From the NCBI GenBank assembly GCA_016201275.1, contig JACQDB010000045.1:2501-43011 (forward strand): DNA of 40,511 bases. Reading direction: 5' to 3'. The notes beneath the pieces are model-generated. The model saw only the letters and a list, made by a program, of their open reading frames with translations. It made no database searches and was not told the DNA's origin. Each line of letters starts with the position of its first letter. The stretch's first letter is position 1. Below, piece after piece: positions 1-8,554 of this stretch. Source of the DNA: Acidobacteriota bacterium (lineage in GTDB: Bacteria > Acidobacteriota > Blastocatellia > UBA7656). Both the position numbers and the translations under genes were made by a program.

Positions 1-212
1 CGGGTTAAAATTCCCGAACCGCTAACAACCGTTTGAGTGTGGAGGGACGCATCAGGGTAGCTGAGACCGGTGATGGATATCCGGTTGAATACGTATAGGC
101 CGTCAGATAGGCAAATCCGTCTGACACTAGGCTAAAGCGTAGGACGAAGGCAATAGCCGCTAAAGTCAGTGACCCCAGATGCCAAGAAAATCTTCGGGCA
201 CGAGGTTGTGAT

Positions 213-244
<32 letters not shown>

Positions 245-265
245 GGGTGAGAATCCTAAGGTCCA

Positions 266-323
<58 letters not shown>

Positions 324-374
324 TGCCACATTAGGGTGAAAGCCCGAAGTGGTCGCAGCGAACAGCGTCAGGCG

Positions 375-410
<36 letters not shown>

Positions 411-411
411 G

Positions 412-463
<52 letters not shown>

Positions 464-486
464 GGGTTAGTCGCAAGGCGAAGCTC

Positions 487-524
<38 letters not shown>

Positions 525-536
525 CGGTCCTAAGGT

Positions 537-1224
537 TAAACGCAAGGCTAGCCTTAGTAAAACTTGGCTATATGCTGGGAAGTCTGAGTATCCTACATTA
601 CTCGTCTTTCAAAGAAAGGCAGTGACAATATGATAGGTGCAGATCATCAGCAGGAAAGACTAAAAACCATCGGATGGATTGTAGGCTTTGTGGATGGGGA
701 AGGGTGTTTTTCGATCACTCTTCAAAAATCCTCATCACTGCTTACCGGCTGGCAGGTTTTCCCCGAGTTTGTCGTAACACAAGGGGCAAAAAGTTTGCAA
801 GCCTTATCTGACCTTCAAAAATTCTTCGGATGCGGAAAGATTTTCTGTAATCGTCGCACGGATAATCACAAAGAGGATTTGTATCGTTTTTGTGTTCGTT
901 CGGTGAGCGATTTACAAGAGAAAATAATTCCTTTCTTTCAAGACAATCCACTTAGAACAGCAAAACAACAAGATTTAGAAAAGTTTGTTCAGGTATTGAG
1001 AATGATGAAAGACAGGAAGCATTTGACGTTTGAAGGTTTGAAAGAAATTGCGTTGATTGTCCAAACAATGAATCGCAAGAAGGCATCCAGGTTTTTAGAA
1101 TCCTCAGAGACTATACGCCAGGCATCTTTTAAAAGATGAAGATATAGTCCGAGCTGCATAGCGATATGCAGAGACTGGCAGAAATGATCAGTCCTTTTAA
1201 CTTCGGTTGAAAGTAACAAGTCTG
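537..1224 (+). ncRNA. Group I intron 1 in 23S rRNA (E. coli position 1931)
   Basis: Self-splicing intron inserted after U1931 of 23S. The 5' exon ends CUAAGGU, which pairs over 7 bp with the internal guide GCCUUAG at 551-557 and forms the required U.G wobble at the splice site. The last intron base, 1224, is G. Core elements seen: P7 strands GACTATA at 1109-1115 and TATAGTC at 1143-1149, a P8 hairpin at 1123-1138, and a P9-like hairpin at 1154-1171 with a GCGA (GNRA) tetraloop. The LAGLIDADG gene at 630-1139 fills the segment between the P4/P6 side and P7. From memory, L1931 is a site used by bacterial (Thermotoga) and organellar introns. It lies 8 nt from the I-CeuI intron site. Confidence 0.93.
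630..1139 (+). CDS. LAGLIDADG homing endonuclease, intron 1
   Basis: A 169-residue protein with a single LAGLIDADG motif near residues 17-26 (GFVDGEGCF), typical of homing endonucleases that act as homodimers. By family it would cut intronless 23S genes near position 1931 and drive intron homing. It is clearly homologous to the second intron's enzyme, sharing the motif, a GCG.I turn, the PFF...PLR block and the SETIRQAS tail. The ATG at 630 lies upstream of the conserved intron segment ATCAGCAGG, so its first dozen residues are encoded by intron core. The last residues and the TGA lie in the P7/P8 core. The Shine-Dalgarno is weak and distant, consistent with expression from a pre-rRNA. Confidence 0.9.
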   Translation: MIGADHQQERLKTIGWIVGFVDGEGCFSITLQKSSSLLTGWQVFPEFVVTQGAKSLQALSDLQKFFGCGKIFCNRRTDNHKEDLYRFCVRSVSDLQEKIIPFFQDNPLRTAKQQDLEKFVQVLRMMKDRKHLTFEGLKEIALIVQTMNRKKASRFLESSETIRQASFKR

Positions 1225-1271
<47 letters not shown>

Positions 1272-1512
1272 CGATCTGACGACTGTCTTAACGAGCAGCA
1301 CAGCGAATTTGTAGTTCCGGTGAAGATGCCGGGTACCCGCGTCTAGACGGAAAGACCCCGTGGACCTTTACTATAACTTGATAGTGATTTCGGGCGTTGG
1401 ATGCGTAGGATAGGTGGGAGGCTTTGAGATCGGGCTTTCGGGCTCGGTGGAGCCAACGGTGAAATACCACCCTTCCTGCGCTTGGAATCTAACCTACCTC
1501 CGTCATCCGGAG

Positions 1513-1561
<49 letters not shown>

Positions 1562-1734
1562 ATGTAACGGAGGCGCGCGATGGTTGGCTCAGGGTGTTTG
1601 GAAATCACCTGTAGAGTGCAAAGGCATAAGCCAGCCTGACTGTGAGACAAACAAGTCGAGCAGAGACGAAAGTCGGCCTTAGTGATCCGGCGGTTCCGCA
1701 TGGAAGGGCCGTCGCTCAACGGATAAAAGGTACC

Positions 1735-1880
<146 letters not shown>

Positions 1881-1897
1881 GAACGTCGTGAGACAGT

Positions 1898-2638
1898 TAG
1901 TGACTTAGCTGTCTGTAAACTTGGCTATATGCTGGAAACTCCGTCCTCAAAGAGAAATTCTGAAGAGGTGTAGAATCTGACACTACTCCAAAAGAGTGAA
2001 AATGTGTTCAGTGCGGACAATCAGCAGGGAAGGCTAAACGATGTTGGAGATAGACATTGGAACAGGGAATTATCTAGCTGGTTTTGCCGACGGGGAAGGA
2101 TGTTTTTATATAGGCATTCATCCAACGTCGAATGTATCGCAAGGCTTGCAAGTGGTTCCAGAGTTTCAGGTCAGCCAAAATGAAGAGAGAATTTCGGTGC
2201 TGAAGTTATTTGTTGATGTGCTTGGTTGTGGTTCAATCAAGAAAAACGCACCGGCAGACTCACGCGATAAAACTTATGTTTATGTCGTGAAAAGGCACGA
2301 TGATTTGTTCGAGAGATTGCTCCCGTTCTTCCGACGCTTTCCTTTGCGTTCGGAAAAACATCAAGAGTTTCTCAAGTTCAGTCAAGTGATTGAGATGATG
2401 CACCGCAAAGAGCATCTCGCTGCTGAGAGCTTGAAAAAAATAATTGAGATTGCATTCTCAATGAATGATTCAAAGTATCGCAAGCATAAATTGGCAAATC
2501 TTCTACAATGTTTAGAACCCTCAGAGACTATACGCCAAGCATCTTTATGATGAAGATATAGTCCGAACTGCATAGCGATATGCAGAAGCAAGCAGAAATG
2601 TCTTGCTCGCTCCGAATTTTCGGAGAGGTAACAGAATG
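1898..2638 (+). ncRNA. Group I intron 2 in 23S rRNA (E. coli position about 2604)
   Basis: Second self-splicing intron, inside the peptidyl-transferase loop. The 5' exon ends AGACAGU, which pairs over 7 bp with the guide GCUGUCU at 1908-1914, giving U.G at the splice site. The final intron base, 2638, is G. P7 strands are GACTATA at 2526-2532 and TATAGTC at 2557-2563, and the same CTGCATA-GCGA-TATGCAG hairpin lies at 2568-2585. Core blocks (ACTTGGCTATATGCTGG near 1919-1935, and 2517-2585) are nearly identical to intron 1 while the guide differs, so the two are siblings retargeted to different sites. I place the insertion after U2604 by counting from A2602; it is not the L2593 site. Confidence 0.92.
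2041..2550 (+). CDS. LAGLIDADG homing endonuclease, intron 2
   Basis: A 169-residue single-motif LAGLIDADG protein (AGFADGEGCF near residues 13-22), presumably homodimeric and specific for the 23S site interrupted by this intron. The ATG at 2041 follows a good Shine-Dalgarno (AGGGAAGG) at about 7 nt. It lies just after the conserved AATCAGCAGG core segment, so unlike its sibling it does not read through that segment. The reading frame ends inside P8, and the SETIRQAS tail is encoded by the P7/P3 core. Much of the body has diverged from the intron 1 enzyme, as expected if the two recognise different targets. Confidence 0.91.
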   Translation: MLEIDIGTGNYLAGFADGEGCFYIGIHPTSNVSQGLQVVPEFQVSQNEERISVLKLFVDVLGCGSIKKNAPADSRDKTYVYVVKRHDDLFERLLPFFRRFPLRSEKHQEFLKFSQVIEMMHRKEHLAAESLKKIIEIAFSMNDSKYRKHKLANLLQCLEPSETIRQASL

Positions 2639-2760
2639 TCGGTCCCTATCTGGCGTGGGCGTAGGAGAATTGATGGAATCTGGCCGTAGTACGAGAGGAC
2701 CCGGTTGGACCAACCTCTAGTGTACCAGTTATCGTGCCAACGGTAGCGCTGGGTAGCTAT

Positions 2761-2807
<47 letters not shown>

Positions 2808-3031
2808 AAAGATTAGTTCTCCCTATGAGATCCCTGGAAGACTACCAGGTTGATAGGCTGGGTGTGTAAGTACAGTAATGTATTTAGCTAACCAGTACTA
2901 ATTCGATCCATCGGCTTGATCATAAAGTTTGCTGTTCACATTCTCATCAGCACACTTGATTTTTACGCACTACAATTGCGATATTTTGCCTGTTCAATTA
3001 TCTGAGAACACGCTTTTTGTTCTTTACAGTT

Positions 3032-3149
<118 letters not shown>

Positions 3150-3160
3150 TTAAAATTTGA

Positions 3161-3193
3161 AAAGCTCGCTGGTTTGCATCAGCGGGCTTTTTC
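3161..3193 (+). terminator. Intrinsic terminator after 5S rRNA
   Basis: A 10-bp stem, AAGCTCGCTG at 3162-3171 with CAGCGGGCTT at 3180-3189 (one G.U pair), followed by a T-run continuing to about 3200. It closes the rRNA transcript before tRNA-Leu. Confidence 0.82.
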
Positions 3194-3247
3194 AATTTTT
3201 ACGCGAAGAATTTTCTCAATTGGTTTTCTACTTATTCCAGTTTGTTT

Positions 3248-3253
3248 TATAAT
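3248..3253 (+). promoter_or_regulatory. Candidate -10 box of the tRNA-Leu gene
   Basis: A perfect TATAAT lies 16 nt before the tRNA 5' end and after the rRNA terminator, so the tRNA may have its own promoter. The -35 is poor: TTCTAC at an 18-nt spacer, or TTGGTT at 22 nt. Confidence 0.45.
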
Positions 3254-3269
3254 TCCCTCCGTTCGGTTT

Positions 3270-3353
3270 GCCGGGGTGGCGGAATGGCAGACGCAGAGGA
3301 CTTAAAATCCTCCGACCCAAAAGGTCGTGCGGGTTCGACTCCCGCCCTCGGCA
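3270..3353 (+). tRNA. tRNA-Leu (anticodon UAA)
   Basis: An 84-nt class II tRNA. The acceptor stem GCCGGGG pairs with CCTCGGC (one G.U), with discriminator A. The anticodon arm GAGGA-CTTAAAA-TCCTC gives UAA. A long variable arm and the T-arm GGGTTCGACTCCC are present. CCA is not encoded. A T-run follows directly and a transposable element begins 9 bp after the gene. Confidence 0.95.
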
Positions 3354-3362
3354 TTTTTCTTA

Positions 3363-3715
3363 GTAACTACCCAGATTGGTTGAACATTGCCGGTCGCTTC
3401 GTTGTTGCGCTGTCGGCGCACGGGAGAGCCAAGCCAGCGGTCAGAGGCCTCTGCTCAACGAGAATCGGGGGATTATATTCTCTTCCCCTCCTCTTAGTTT
3501 TTGCGCCAGAGGCGCAGCGGAGATTAGCCCGTGGTAGCGCCACGGGAAGGCACAGGCGGCTTGATGGTCGCGCCCTGAAAGGGTGCAGGAGACTTGTAGC
3601 GTCGCATCTCCTGCACCCTTTCAGGGCGCACAGCGTTTGTCCAACTTGATTCCAGTGCCATAGGCACTGACTAATTTCCTACATCCCTGCGGAGCCAATA
3701 CGGCTGGGTCGTTAC
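3363..3715. mobile_element. IS66-type MITE-like element 1
   Basis: A 353-bp intergenic element with terminal inverted repeats: GTAACTACCCAG on the left, and GTAACGACCCAGCC on the right when read inward. It is flanked by a perfect 8-bp direct repeat, TTTTCTTA, at 3355-3362 and 3716-3723. There is no plausible coding content. The interior is a run of hairpins, including a perfect 22-bp inverted repeat (3570-3591 with 3608-3629) and a GCGCC-N3-GGCGC stem. Termini beginning GTAA and an 8-bp duplication match the IS66 family as I remember it, so a trans-acting IS66 transposase is the likely mover. Confidence 0.85.
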
Positions 3716-3786
3716 TTTTCTTAATGATAGACAGGGAGCGAGGTAAGTTCTCTCCTTGTTTGCACTGCTCGCTCCCGCCCCGACGA

Positions 3787-5136
3787 ATGCTGAACAGAAA
3801 ATGGCATCTCTTTTTTTACCTGCTGGTCGCAATCCTCATTGCCGGGCTGGGCTTCGTAGCGATTCGGAAGCTGGTGGATTTTCCGGTTTATTACGCCGCC
3901 GGGCAATCTCTCTTACACGGCAGAACTGATCTCTATTCTCCTGATTTTGCTCTCGGTCGAGTGATGGACTATCGCTATCCGCCGGTTTTTTTGCTCGCCC
4001 TTGTGCCGCTGTGGCTGCTGCCGTATAAACTTGCAGCTTACCTCTGGTATCTGGCCTCTATTTTGGAAATCATCGGGTGCCTGACTGTTCTGAAAAAATT
4101 AATTTTCCCTCTGCGAGTTTCAAATATCGCTTGGGTCATGCTCGCCTGCGGCCTGTTGCAGTATTTTATTATCATCCTGCATTATGGCAATGCTCATCTT
4201 CTTGCTACCTATTTGCTGTTTGCTGCGCTGTTTTATGGCTTGAAGCATCACGATGGGAAGGCCGCCGTTTTTATGGCTCTGGCGATTTCGATCAAGCTGA
4301 CTCCAGCCTTTCTGCTGCTCTATTTTGTCCTTCACAAGCGCTGGAAATTCCTGAGTCTGGTGGTAAGCTTCGTCGTCATTATCAATCTTTTGCCGGGGTT
4401 GATTCTGGGATTCGCAAAGAACACGCAATTGCTGAACGAGTGGCATAACCATGTGATTGTCAATCAACAATTTCATGAGTTGAATGGGCCCATTAATCTC
4501 TCCCTCAAGGGACAGTTGCAACGCTATCTGACCCCGATTGATTATGGGCAGAGAGTGGATGGCGATAGCAATTATCCAGCGGTCAACATCGCTTCCTTTC
4601 CACGCCAACCGATTGAGGCGATCTGGTTGTGGTTCAGCGGGTTGCTCATTGCCTTTGCGGCGTGGTTGATTTATCAGGGCGGAAGAGCGAAAGCTGAACG
4701 TAGCAGGGAGGAGAATCAAGCGCAGCAAGGACAACTTGCGCCAGAAGCTGTAGCGATCAGCGCTCCGCACGCGCTAGTTGAACTTGGGTTGTTGATTTCG
4801 TTGATGCTTTTGGTCGAACCGCTGACCTCAAAAATTTATTTTATTGCGCTGCTGTGGCCGATCTTTGTGCTGGCGGCGCTGACGTTGGCAAAACCAGCGT
4901 CGCCAAATCACTTCATCAAAGGCGTCCTGATCGTCATTGCGCTGGTGAATTTTGGCTTACCACTGCTACCCGGACGTTGGCTTCAGCGTTGGCTTCTTGT
5001 TCTTGGAGTTGATTTTTATGTGAACCTGTTGGTGTTGGCAGCGCAGTTTTATTATCTGTCTGCTCGGCTCTCTCTTCGTCGTTCAGTTGATGACGAATCG
5101 CAAAGACAATCCCCGTCAACAGCCAGAACATCATGA
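3787..5136 (+). CDS. GT87-like (DUF2029) integral membrane glycosyltransferase
   Basis: A 449-residue polytopic membrane protein with about ten hydrophobic helices. The family uses polyprenyl-phosphate-linked mannose or arabinose to glycosylate cell-envelope lipids or glycans; the substrate here is unknown. Family-like features are the periplasmic-loop segment DFPVYYAAGQSLL near residues 30-42, YRYPPVFLLALVPLWLLP, and a later KLTPAFLLLYF helix. I start at the ATG at 3787 (MLNRKWHLF), which puts the first membrane helix at the usual place; an upstream ATG at 3724 directly abuts a transposon target duplication and would add 21 non-conserved residues. The last 203 bp overlap the convergent O-antigen-ligase-like gene, suggesting a shared polysaccharide function. 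Confidence 0.8.
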   Translation: MLNRKWHLFFYLLVAILIAGLGFVAIRKLVDFPVYYAAGQSLLHGRTDLYSPDFALGRVMDYRYPPVFLLALVPLWLLPYKLAAYLWYLASILEIIGCLTVLKKLIFPLRVSNIAWVMLACGLLQYFIIILHYGNAHLLATYLLFAALFYGLKHHDGKAAVFMALAISIKLTPAFLLLYFVLHKRWKFLSLVVSFVVIINLLPGLILGFAKNTQLLNEWHNHVIVNQQFHELNGPINLSLKGQLQRYLTPIDYGQRVDGDSNYPAVNIASFPRQPIEAIWLWFSGLLIAFAAWLIYQGGRAKAERSREENQAQQGQLAPEAVAISAPHALVELGLLISLMLLVEPLTSKIYFIALLWPIFVLAALTLAKPASPNHFIKGVLIVIALVNFGLPLLPGRWLQRWLLVLGVDFYVNLLVLAAQFYYLSARLSLRRSVDDESQRQSPSTARTS

Positions 5137-6562
5137 CTACCTCGCCATCACCAAAATTGAAATGCACCAGCGAACTGACATTGAAGGCCACCAGCGCGCC
5201 CATCACCCCTAGAACAATTCCCCAGTCATTCCAATTTTTGCGCTCTCGAAGACGGCGATTCAAGCGCCAGATTTCTCGAAAGAAAATCGCCATCATCGCC
5301 GCGTACATCGCCAGTGCCGGTAGCCCCCACCACGTAGCGATTTGCACAATGGTAGAATGGAAATGTCCGGGAGGTAATTTGCCGCCATTATACAACGCAT
5401 ATTTTTCTCGCAGGTATGCGCCGCCTTCACTGCCTTTGCCGATACCTGTCAAAGGGTGATCACGGATTAGCCAGAAGGCTTCGCGCCAGACTTCCAGGCG
5501 ATACTGCGCGCTGTCTTCCTGGGGCGTGAAGATCTTGTCACCACGAGAATGCTTGACCACTACATAAGCCAGCGGCGCAAGCAACACGATTCCCAAAATC
5601 GCCAGCGCGAAAATCTGTTTGCGCGCACTGGCAAACGCCATCACGGTAATGGCCAGCGCCATGCCGGCCAGCGCTGCTCTCGTTGAAGTCAAAATTAATG
5701 CGCCGATGATAAGCAAACCGGATAAGGCCAGCAACAGCGCCTGCCATGATCGCTTGTGGGGAAGGGCCATCAGCAGTCCGCACACCACAGCGGCGATTAA
5801 TTGCAGCACCTCGGCATAGGTTTCATAGTGACTGTAAAATCCTGAGATGCGAAAACTGCGCCCCGGCGATACCGCTATGCCTAAACGCGCTACGCCTTCT
5901 TCAGGGGATTGGCGAATCGCTTTGCGCGAAATGCTGGCTTCTCCCAGCGCTTCATTTCTTTGATAAAGGATGAGCATTCTGCCGCGTTGCGAATCGGCAA
6001 TGCGCGAGAGCTCGTCGAGGGTTTTCACTTTTTGATCGTCGGCTTCCAATATGACATCGCCCTGCTGCAAGCCTTCTTTATCGAAAGGGCTGCCCGCTTC
6101 GATTTGGTCTATATGCAGGCCGCGTCCGATGGCGATTTGTCCGGCGCTATATGCCACGTTGACTAAACAGGAGACAATCAAGGCGAAAATCAGAAACCTG
6201 GCGAAGCGCAGCGATTTGATATTGGCGCTGATGAAATAAAAGGCCAGAAAAAAGGCCGGACTTTTCACGCCTTTCAAACTGGTTTGAAACTCATAAGAGA
6301 AGAAGGAGGAAAGTATGCACCAAGCAAAAAATCCCAGTATCGCTAAATCTATAGGGGTTCGTCGCTGGCGAAATTTTCGCGTCGCGACCATCTCCACGGT
6401 CCATACGAGAAGCCCTAAAACACACGCACCCTGCGTGACGGCTATCGAATGGGGCGCAAACAACACATACATCAACAGCGTGAAAGCGATGATAGGTTGC
6501 GTGATTTTTTCAATCCGTTGAGTGCCCGCATCAGGCTGGGTATAAGCGATTTCATTTATCAA
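4934..6562 (-). CDS. O-antigen ligase/polymerase (Wzy_C) family protein with a PDZ-like insert
   Basis: A 542-residue membrane protein. The N-terminal helices (about 22-140) are followed by a soluble PDZ-like segment at about 145-212 (IDQIEAGSPFDKEGLQQGDVIL), then Wzy_C-type helices with STRAALAGM and the HPLTGIGKG...GHFHS loop. The family transfers or polymerises lipid-linked glycans at the periplasmic face. The PDZ-like insert falls in what should be a periplasmic loop and is unusual for the family; it may recruit a partner or proteolysed substrate. The start is TTG at 6560-6562, supported by AAAGGA about 9 nt upstream. The last helix and the hydrophilic tail lie antisense to the glycosyltransferase 3' end. 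Confidence 0.8.
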   Translation of the reverse strand: MINEIAYTQPDAGTQRIEKITQPIIAFTLLMYVLFAPHSIAVTQGACVLGLLVWTVEMVATRKFRQRRTPIDLAILGFFAWCILSSFFSYEFQTSLKGVKSPAFFLAFYFISANIKSLRFARFLIFALIVSCLVNVAYSAGQIAIGRGLHIDQIEAGSPFDKEGLQQGDVILEADDQKVKTLDELSRIADSQRGRMLILYQRNEALGEASISRKAIRQSPEEGVARLGIAVSPGRSFRISGFYSHYETYAEVLQLIAAVVCGLLMALPHKRSWQALLLALSGLLIIGALILTSTRAALAGMALAITVMAFASARKQIFALAILGIVLLAPLAYVVVKHSRGDKIFTPQEDSAQYRLEVWREAFWLIRDHPLTGIGKGSEGGAYLREKYALYNGGKLPPGHFHSTIVQIATWWGLPALAMYAAMMAIFFREIWRLNRRLRERKNWNDWGIVLGVMGALVAFNVSSLVHFNFGDGEVVMMFWLLTGIVFAIRHQLNDEERAEQTDNKTALPTPTGSHKNQLQEQEANAEANVRVAVVSQNSPAQ

Positions 6563-6756
6563 ATTCAGTATTTCCTTTGCTTTCCCAAAGAGCGCTTGCC
6601 TGAGGAGAAATTATTTTAAGTCGCGGAGAGTGGCAAATCAATGCGCCAATGCTTTTTTTGCGATTTGTCGGAAACCGAATCCCGGAGGCCTGCCGTTCTC
6701 GTTCAAGTGAGAGAGGAACACCGCCACTGATGAACCCCGATGAACATTGATAAAAG

Positions 6757-7199
6757 GTACCTCCCCAGTCGGTTTGAAAATTGCGGGTCGCTTCGTTGTT
6801 GCGCTGTCGGCGCACTGGAGAGCCAAGCCAGCGGTCACAGACCGCTGCTCAACGGGAATGATGGGATTATATTTTCTTCCCCCTCCCTTAGCCAGCGGTC
6901 AGAGACCGCTGCTCAACGGGAATTCGTTTTTGCGCCAGAGGCGCATAGAAGAATAGCTTGTAGGAGCGCCACGGGAATTCGTTTTTGCGCCAGAGGCGCA
7001 GCGGAGATTAGCCCGTGATAGCGCCACGGGGAGGCGAAAGCGGCTTGATGGTCGCGCCCTAAAGGGTGCAAGAGGTTTGCAGCCTCGCCTCTCCTGCACC
7101 CTTTCAGGGCGCGCAGCGTTTGCCCAACATGATTCCAGTGCCTACAGCACGGGCGAATCTCCTGCACCCCTTGCGGGGCAAAGCAGGCTGGGTAGTTAC
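6757..7199. mobile_element. IS66-type MITE-like element 2
   Basis: A 443-bp element flanked by a perfect 8-bp direct repeat, GATAAAAG, at 6749-6756 and 7200-7207. The right end reads GTAACTACCCAGCC inward; the left end is slightly decayed (GTACCTCCCCAG). Its left half is closely similar to element 1 (shared block from 6779, ATTGCGGGTCGCTTCGTTGT). The units CCAGCGGTCA-AGACCGCTGCTCAACGGGAA and TTTTTGCGCCAGAGGCGCA each occur twice, which explains its greater length. It lies between divergent genes. No coding region is credible. Confidence 0.83.
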
Positions 7200-7321
7200 G
7201 ATAAAAGCAGAGCGGAGAGTCCCTGAGTTTTTTCCCGTCGGTGCTTATCGAGATTCATCGCTGGTGATTTCTCAATCTCCGCAAACTGCCTGACCTGGAT
7301 TCAAATCCTCAGCCACGCGGT

Positions 7322-7351
7322 TTGACAAATCGTCTTACGGACTCATAGAAT
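7322..7351 (+). promoter_or_regulatory. Sigma70-type promoter for the barrel-like gene
   Basis: TTGACA at 7322-7327, an 18-nt spacer, then TAGAAT at 7346-7351. It is the best consensus match seen in the window. Transcription would begin near 7358, leaving a 5' leader of about 49 nt before the ATG at 7407. Confidence 0.6.
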
Positions 7352-7406
7352 CGCTTCACCAATGGTCACGATTTCAAAGTTCATGGCGGTGCTGACTCAG
7401 GAATTT

Positions 7407-8267
7407 ATGAAAAATTTGGCGAAACCTTTTGTGCCGGTCGTGCTGTTCATCTGCCTCTGTGGGTTCAGTGTCAAGGCGCAGCAAAAGCCCTTGCTCACCG
7501 AAGACGTAGAGATCATCAAACCCGGCGTCATCCGCATCGAAACCGGTTTCGAGTTTTTACAAGACCAGCGTTTTCCTTTATCCGGTTTGCGCGGCGATGT
7601 GACGAAATTGGCTGATACGCGATTGAGTTTCGGTCTGGCACCCAACGTCGAATTTCAAATCGAATGGACGCTGCAAAACTTTCTTTCGATTAAGAGCCGA
7701 ACGATGACGCCGCTTGATTTGAAGTTGGGCGCGAACCTTCGCGACACCAATGATGTCGGCGATGCGACGTTATGGATGAAAATCAAATTGAAGAATGAAA
7801 CCAAACGCCTGCCTGCTGTGGGCGTGCGCTTCGGTATGCAATTGCCAAATTCCAACGAGACCAGAGGCATCGGCACCAACACCACCAATGTGTTTGGCAT
7901 GATAACCGCTGGCAAACATTTCAACGCTGACCGGCTCAATGTCTTCGGCAATCTTGGCCTGGGCATTTTGCAATCTCCACTCAGCACCTTCTCACAAAAC
8001 GATGTCTTGCTCTACGGCCTTGCGGGTATTTATAAAGTGTCCGACTCGTTCAATCTGGTCGGTGAAGTCAATGGTCGCCACTCAACCCGCAAACGCGCCC
8101 CGCTTGGCACCGAAGATTTTTCCGAAGCCCGCATTGGCGGTCAACTGCGCGCTCTGGGGGTTCGTTGGAACGCTGCTGGAATCTTCGGCTTATCAAAAAA
8201 CGCCCCGAAAACCGGCCTCGCCATTGGCGTCACCTATGATTGGGACGCGTTTACTCCGATTAAGTAA
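7407..8267 (+). CDS. Secreted outer-membrane barrel-like protein
   Basis: A 286-residue protein with a signal peptide (MKNLAKPFVPVVLFICLCGF, likely cleaved after VKA). The rest has alternating amphipathic segments and ends in an aromatic strand near YDWDAFTPIK, as in outer-membrane beta-barrels of the transporter/phenol-degradation (MetA-like) type. I cannot assign a cargo. In-frame ATGs exist at 7362, 7383 and 7407; 7407 gives the cleanest signal peptide and fits the promoter at 7322-7351, which would make 7362 almost leaderless. The gene stands alone, with a small gene 48 bp downstream. The function is inferred from fold-like pattern only. Confidence 0.65.
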   Translation: MKNLAKPFVPVVLFICLCGFSVKAQQKPLLTEDVEIIKPGVIRIETGFEFLQDQRFPLSGLRGDVTKLADTRLSFGLAPNVEFQIEWTLQNFLSIKSRTMTPLDLKLGANLRDTNDVGDATLWMKIKLKNETKRLPAVGVRFGMQLPNSNETRGIGTNTTNVFGMITAGKHFNADRLNVFGNLGLGILQSPLSTFSQNDVLLYGLAGIYKVSDSFNLVGEVNGRHSTRKRAPLGTEDFSEARIGGQLRALGVRWNAAGIFGLSKNAPKTGLAIGVTYDWDAFTPIK

Positions 8268-8315
8268 GCGAGAGGTAGTAAAGACGTGGTGAACCACGCT
8301 TCAGAAGAGGAAAAT

Positions 8316-8495
8316 ATGGATAAGATATCAACGCTGGATTTATCTAACGATCAGGATAAAGAGATTCAGGATGCTATCAATAAATGTGTCACTGAAGTTC
8401 AAAACATCCTTGAGCAAATGGCGAATGGCCAGACAGAAATAGATCGCTTGAAAGCTGAAACACGAGCGATGCTGGCAGAATTGATAGCGGCTTAA
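8316..8495 (+). CDS. Small acidic coiled-coil protein, unknown function
   Basis: A 59-residue hypothetical protein. Most of it (about 12-55) reads as one amphipathic helix with heptad-like spacing (IQDAINKCVTEVQNILEQM). One cysteine, no signal peptide and no membrane segment. The ATG at 8316 has a good Shine-Dalgarno (AGAGG, 5 nt spacing); a start 10 codons earlier lacks one. It follows the barrel gene by 48 bp and may be co-transcribed. It converges on the R3H ATPase gene. Confidence 0.6.
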   Translation: MDKISTLDLSNDQDKEIQDAINKCVTEVQNILEQMANGQTEIDRLKAETRAMLAELIAA

Positions 8496-8554
8496 ATCAT
8501 ACAAAAGGTCTGAACGTCTTGCCCTTGGTCTGCGCTTGCCGGAAAAAACATTTC

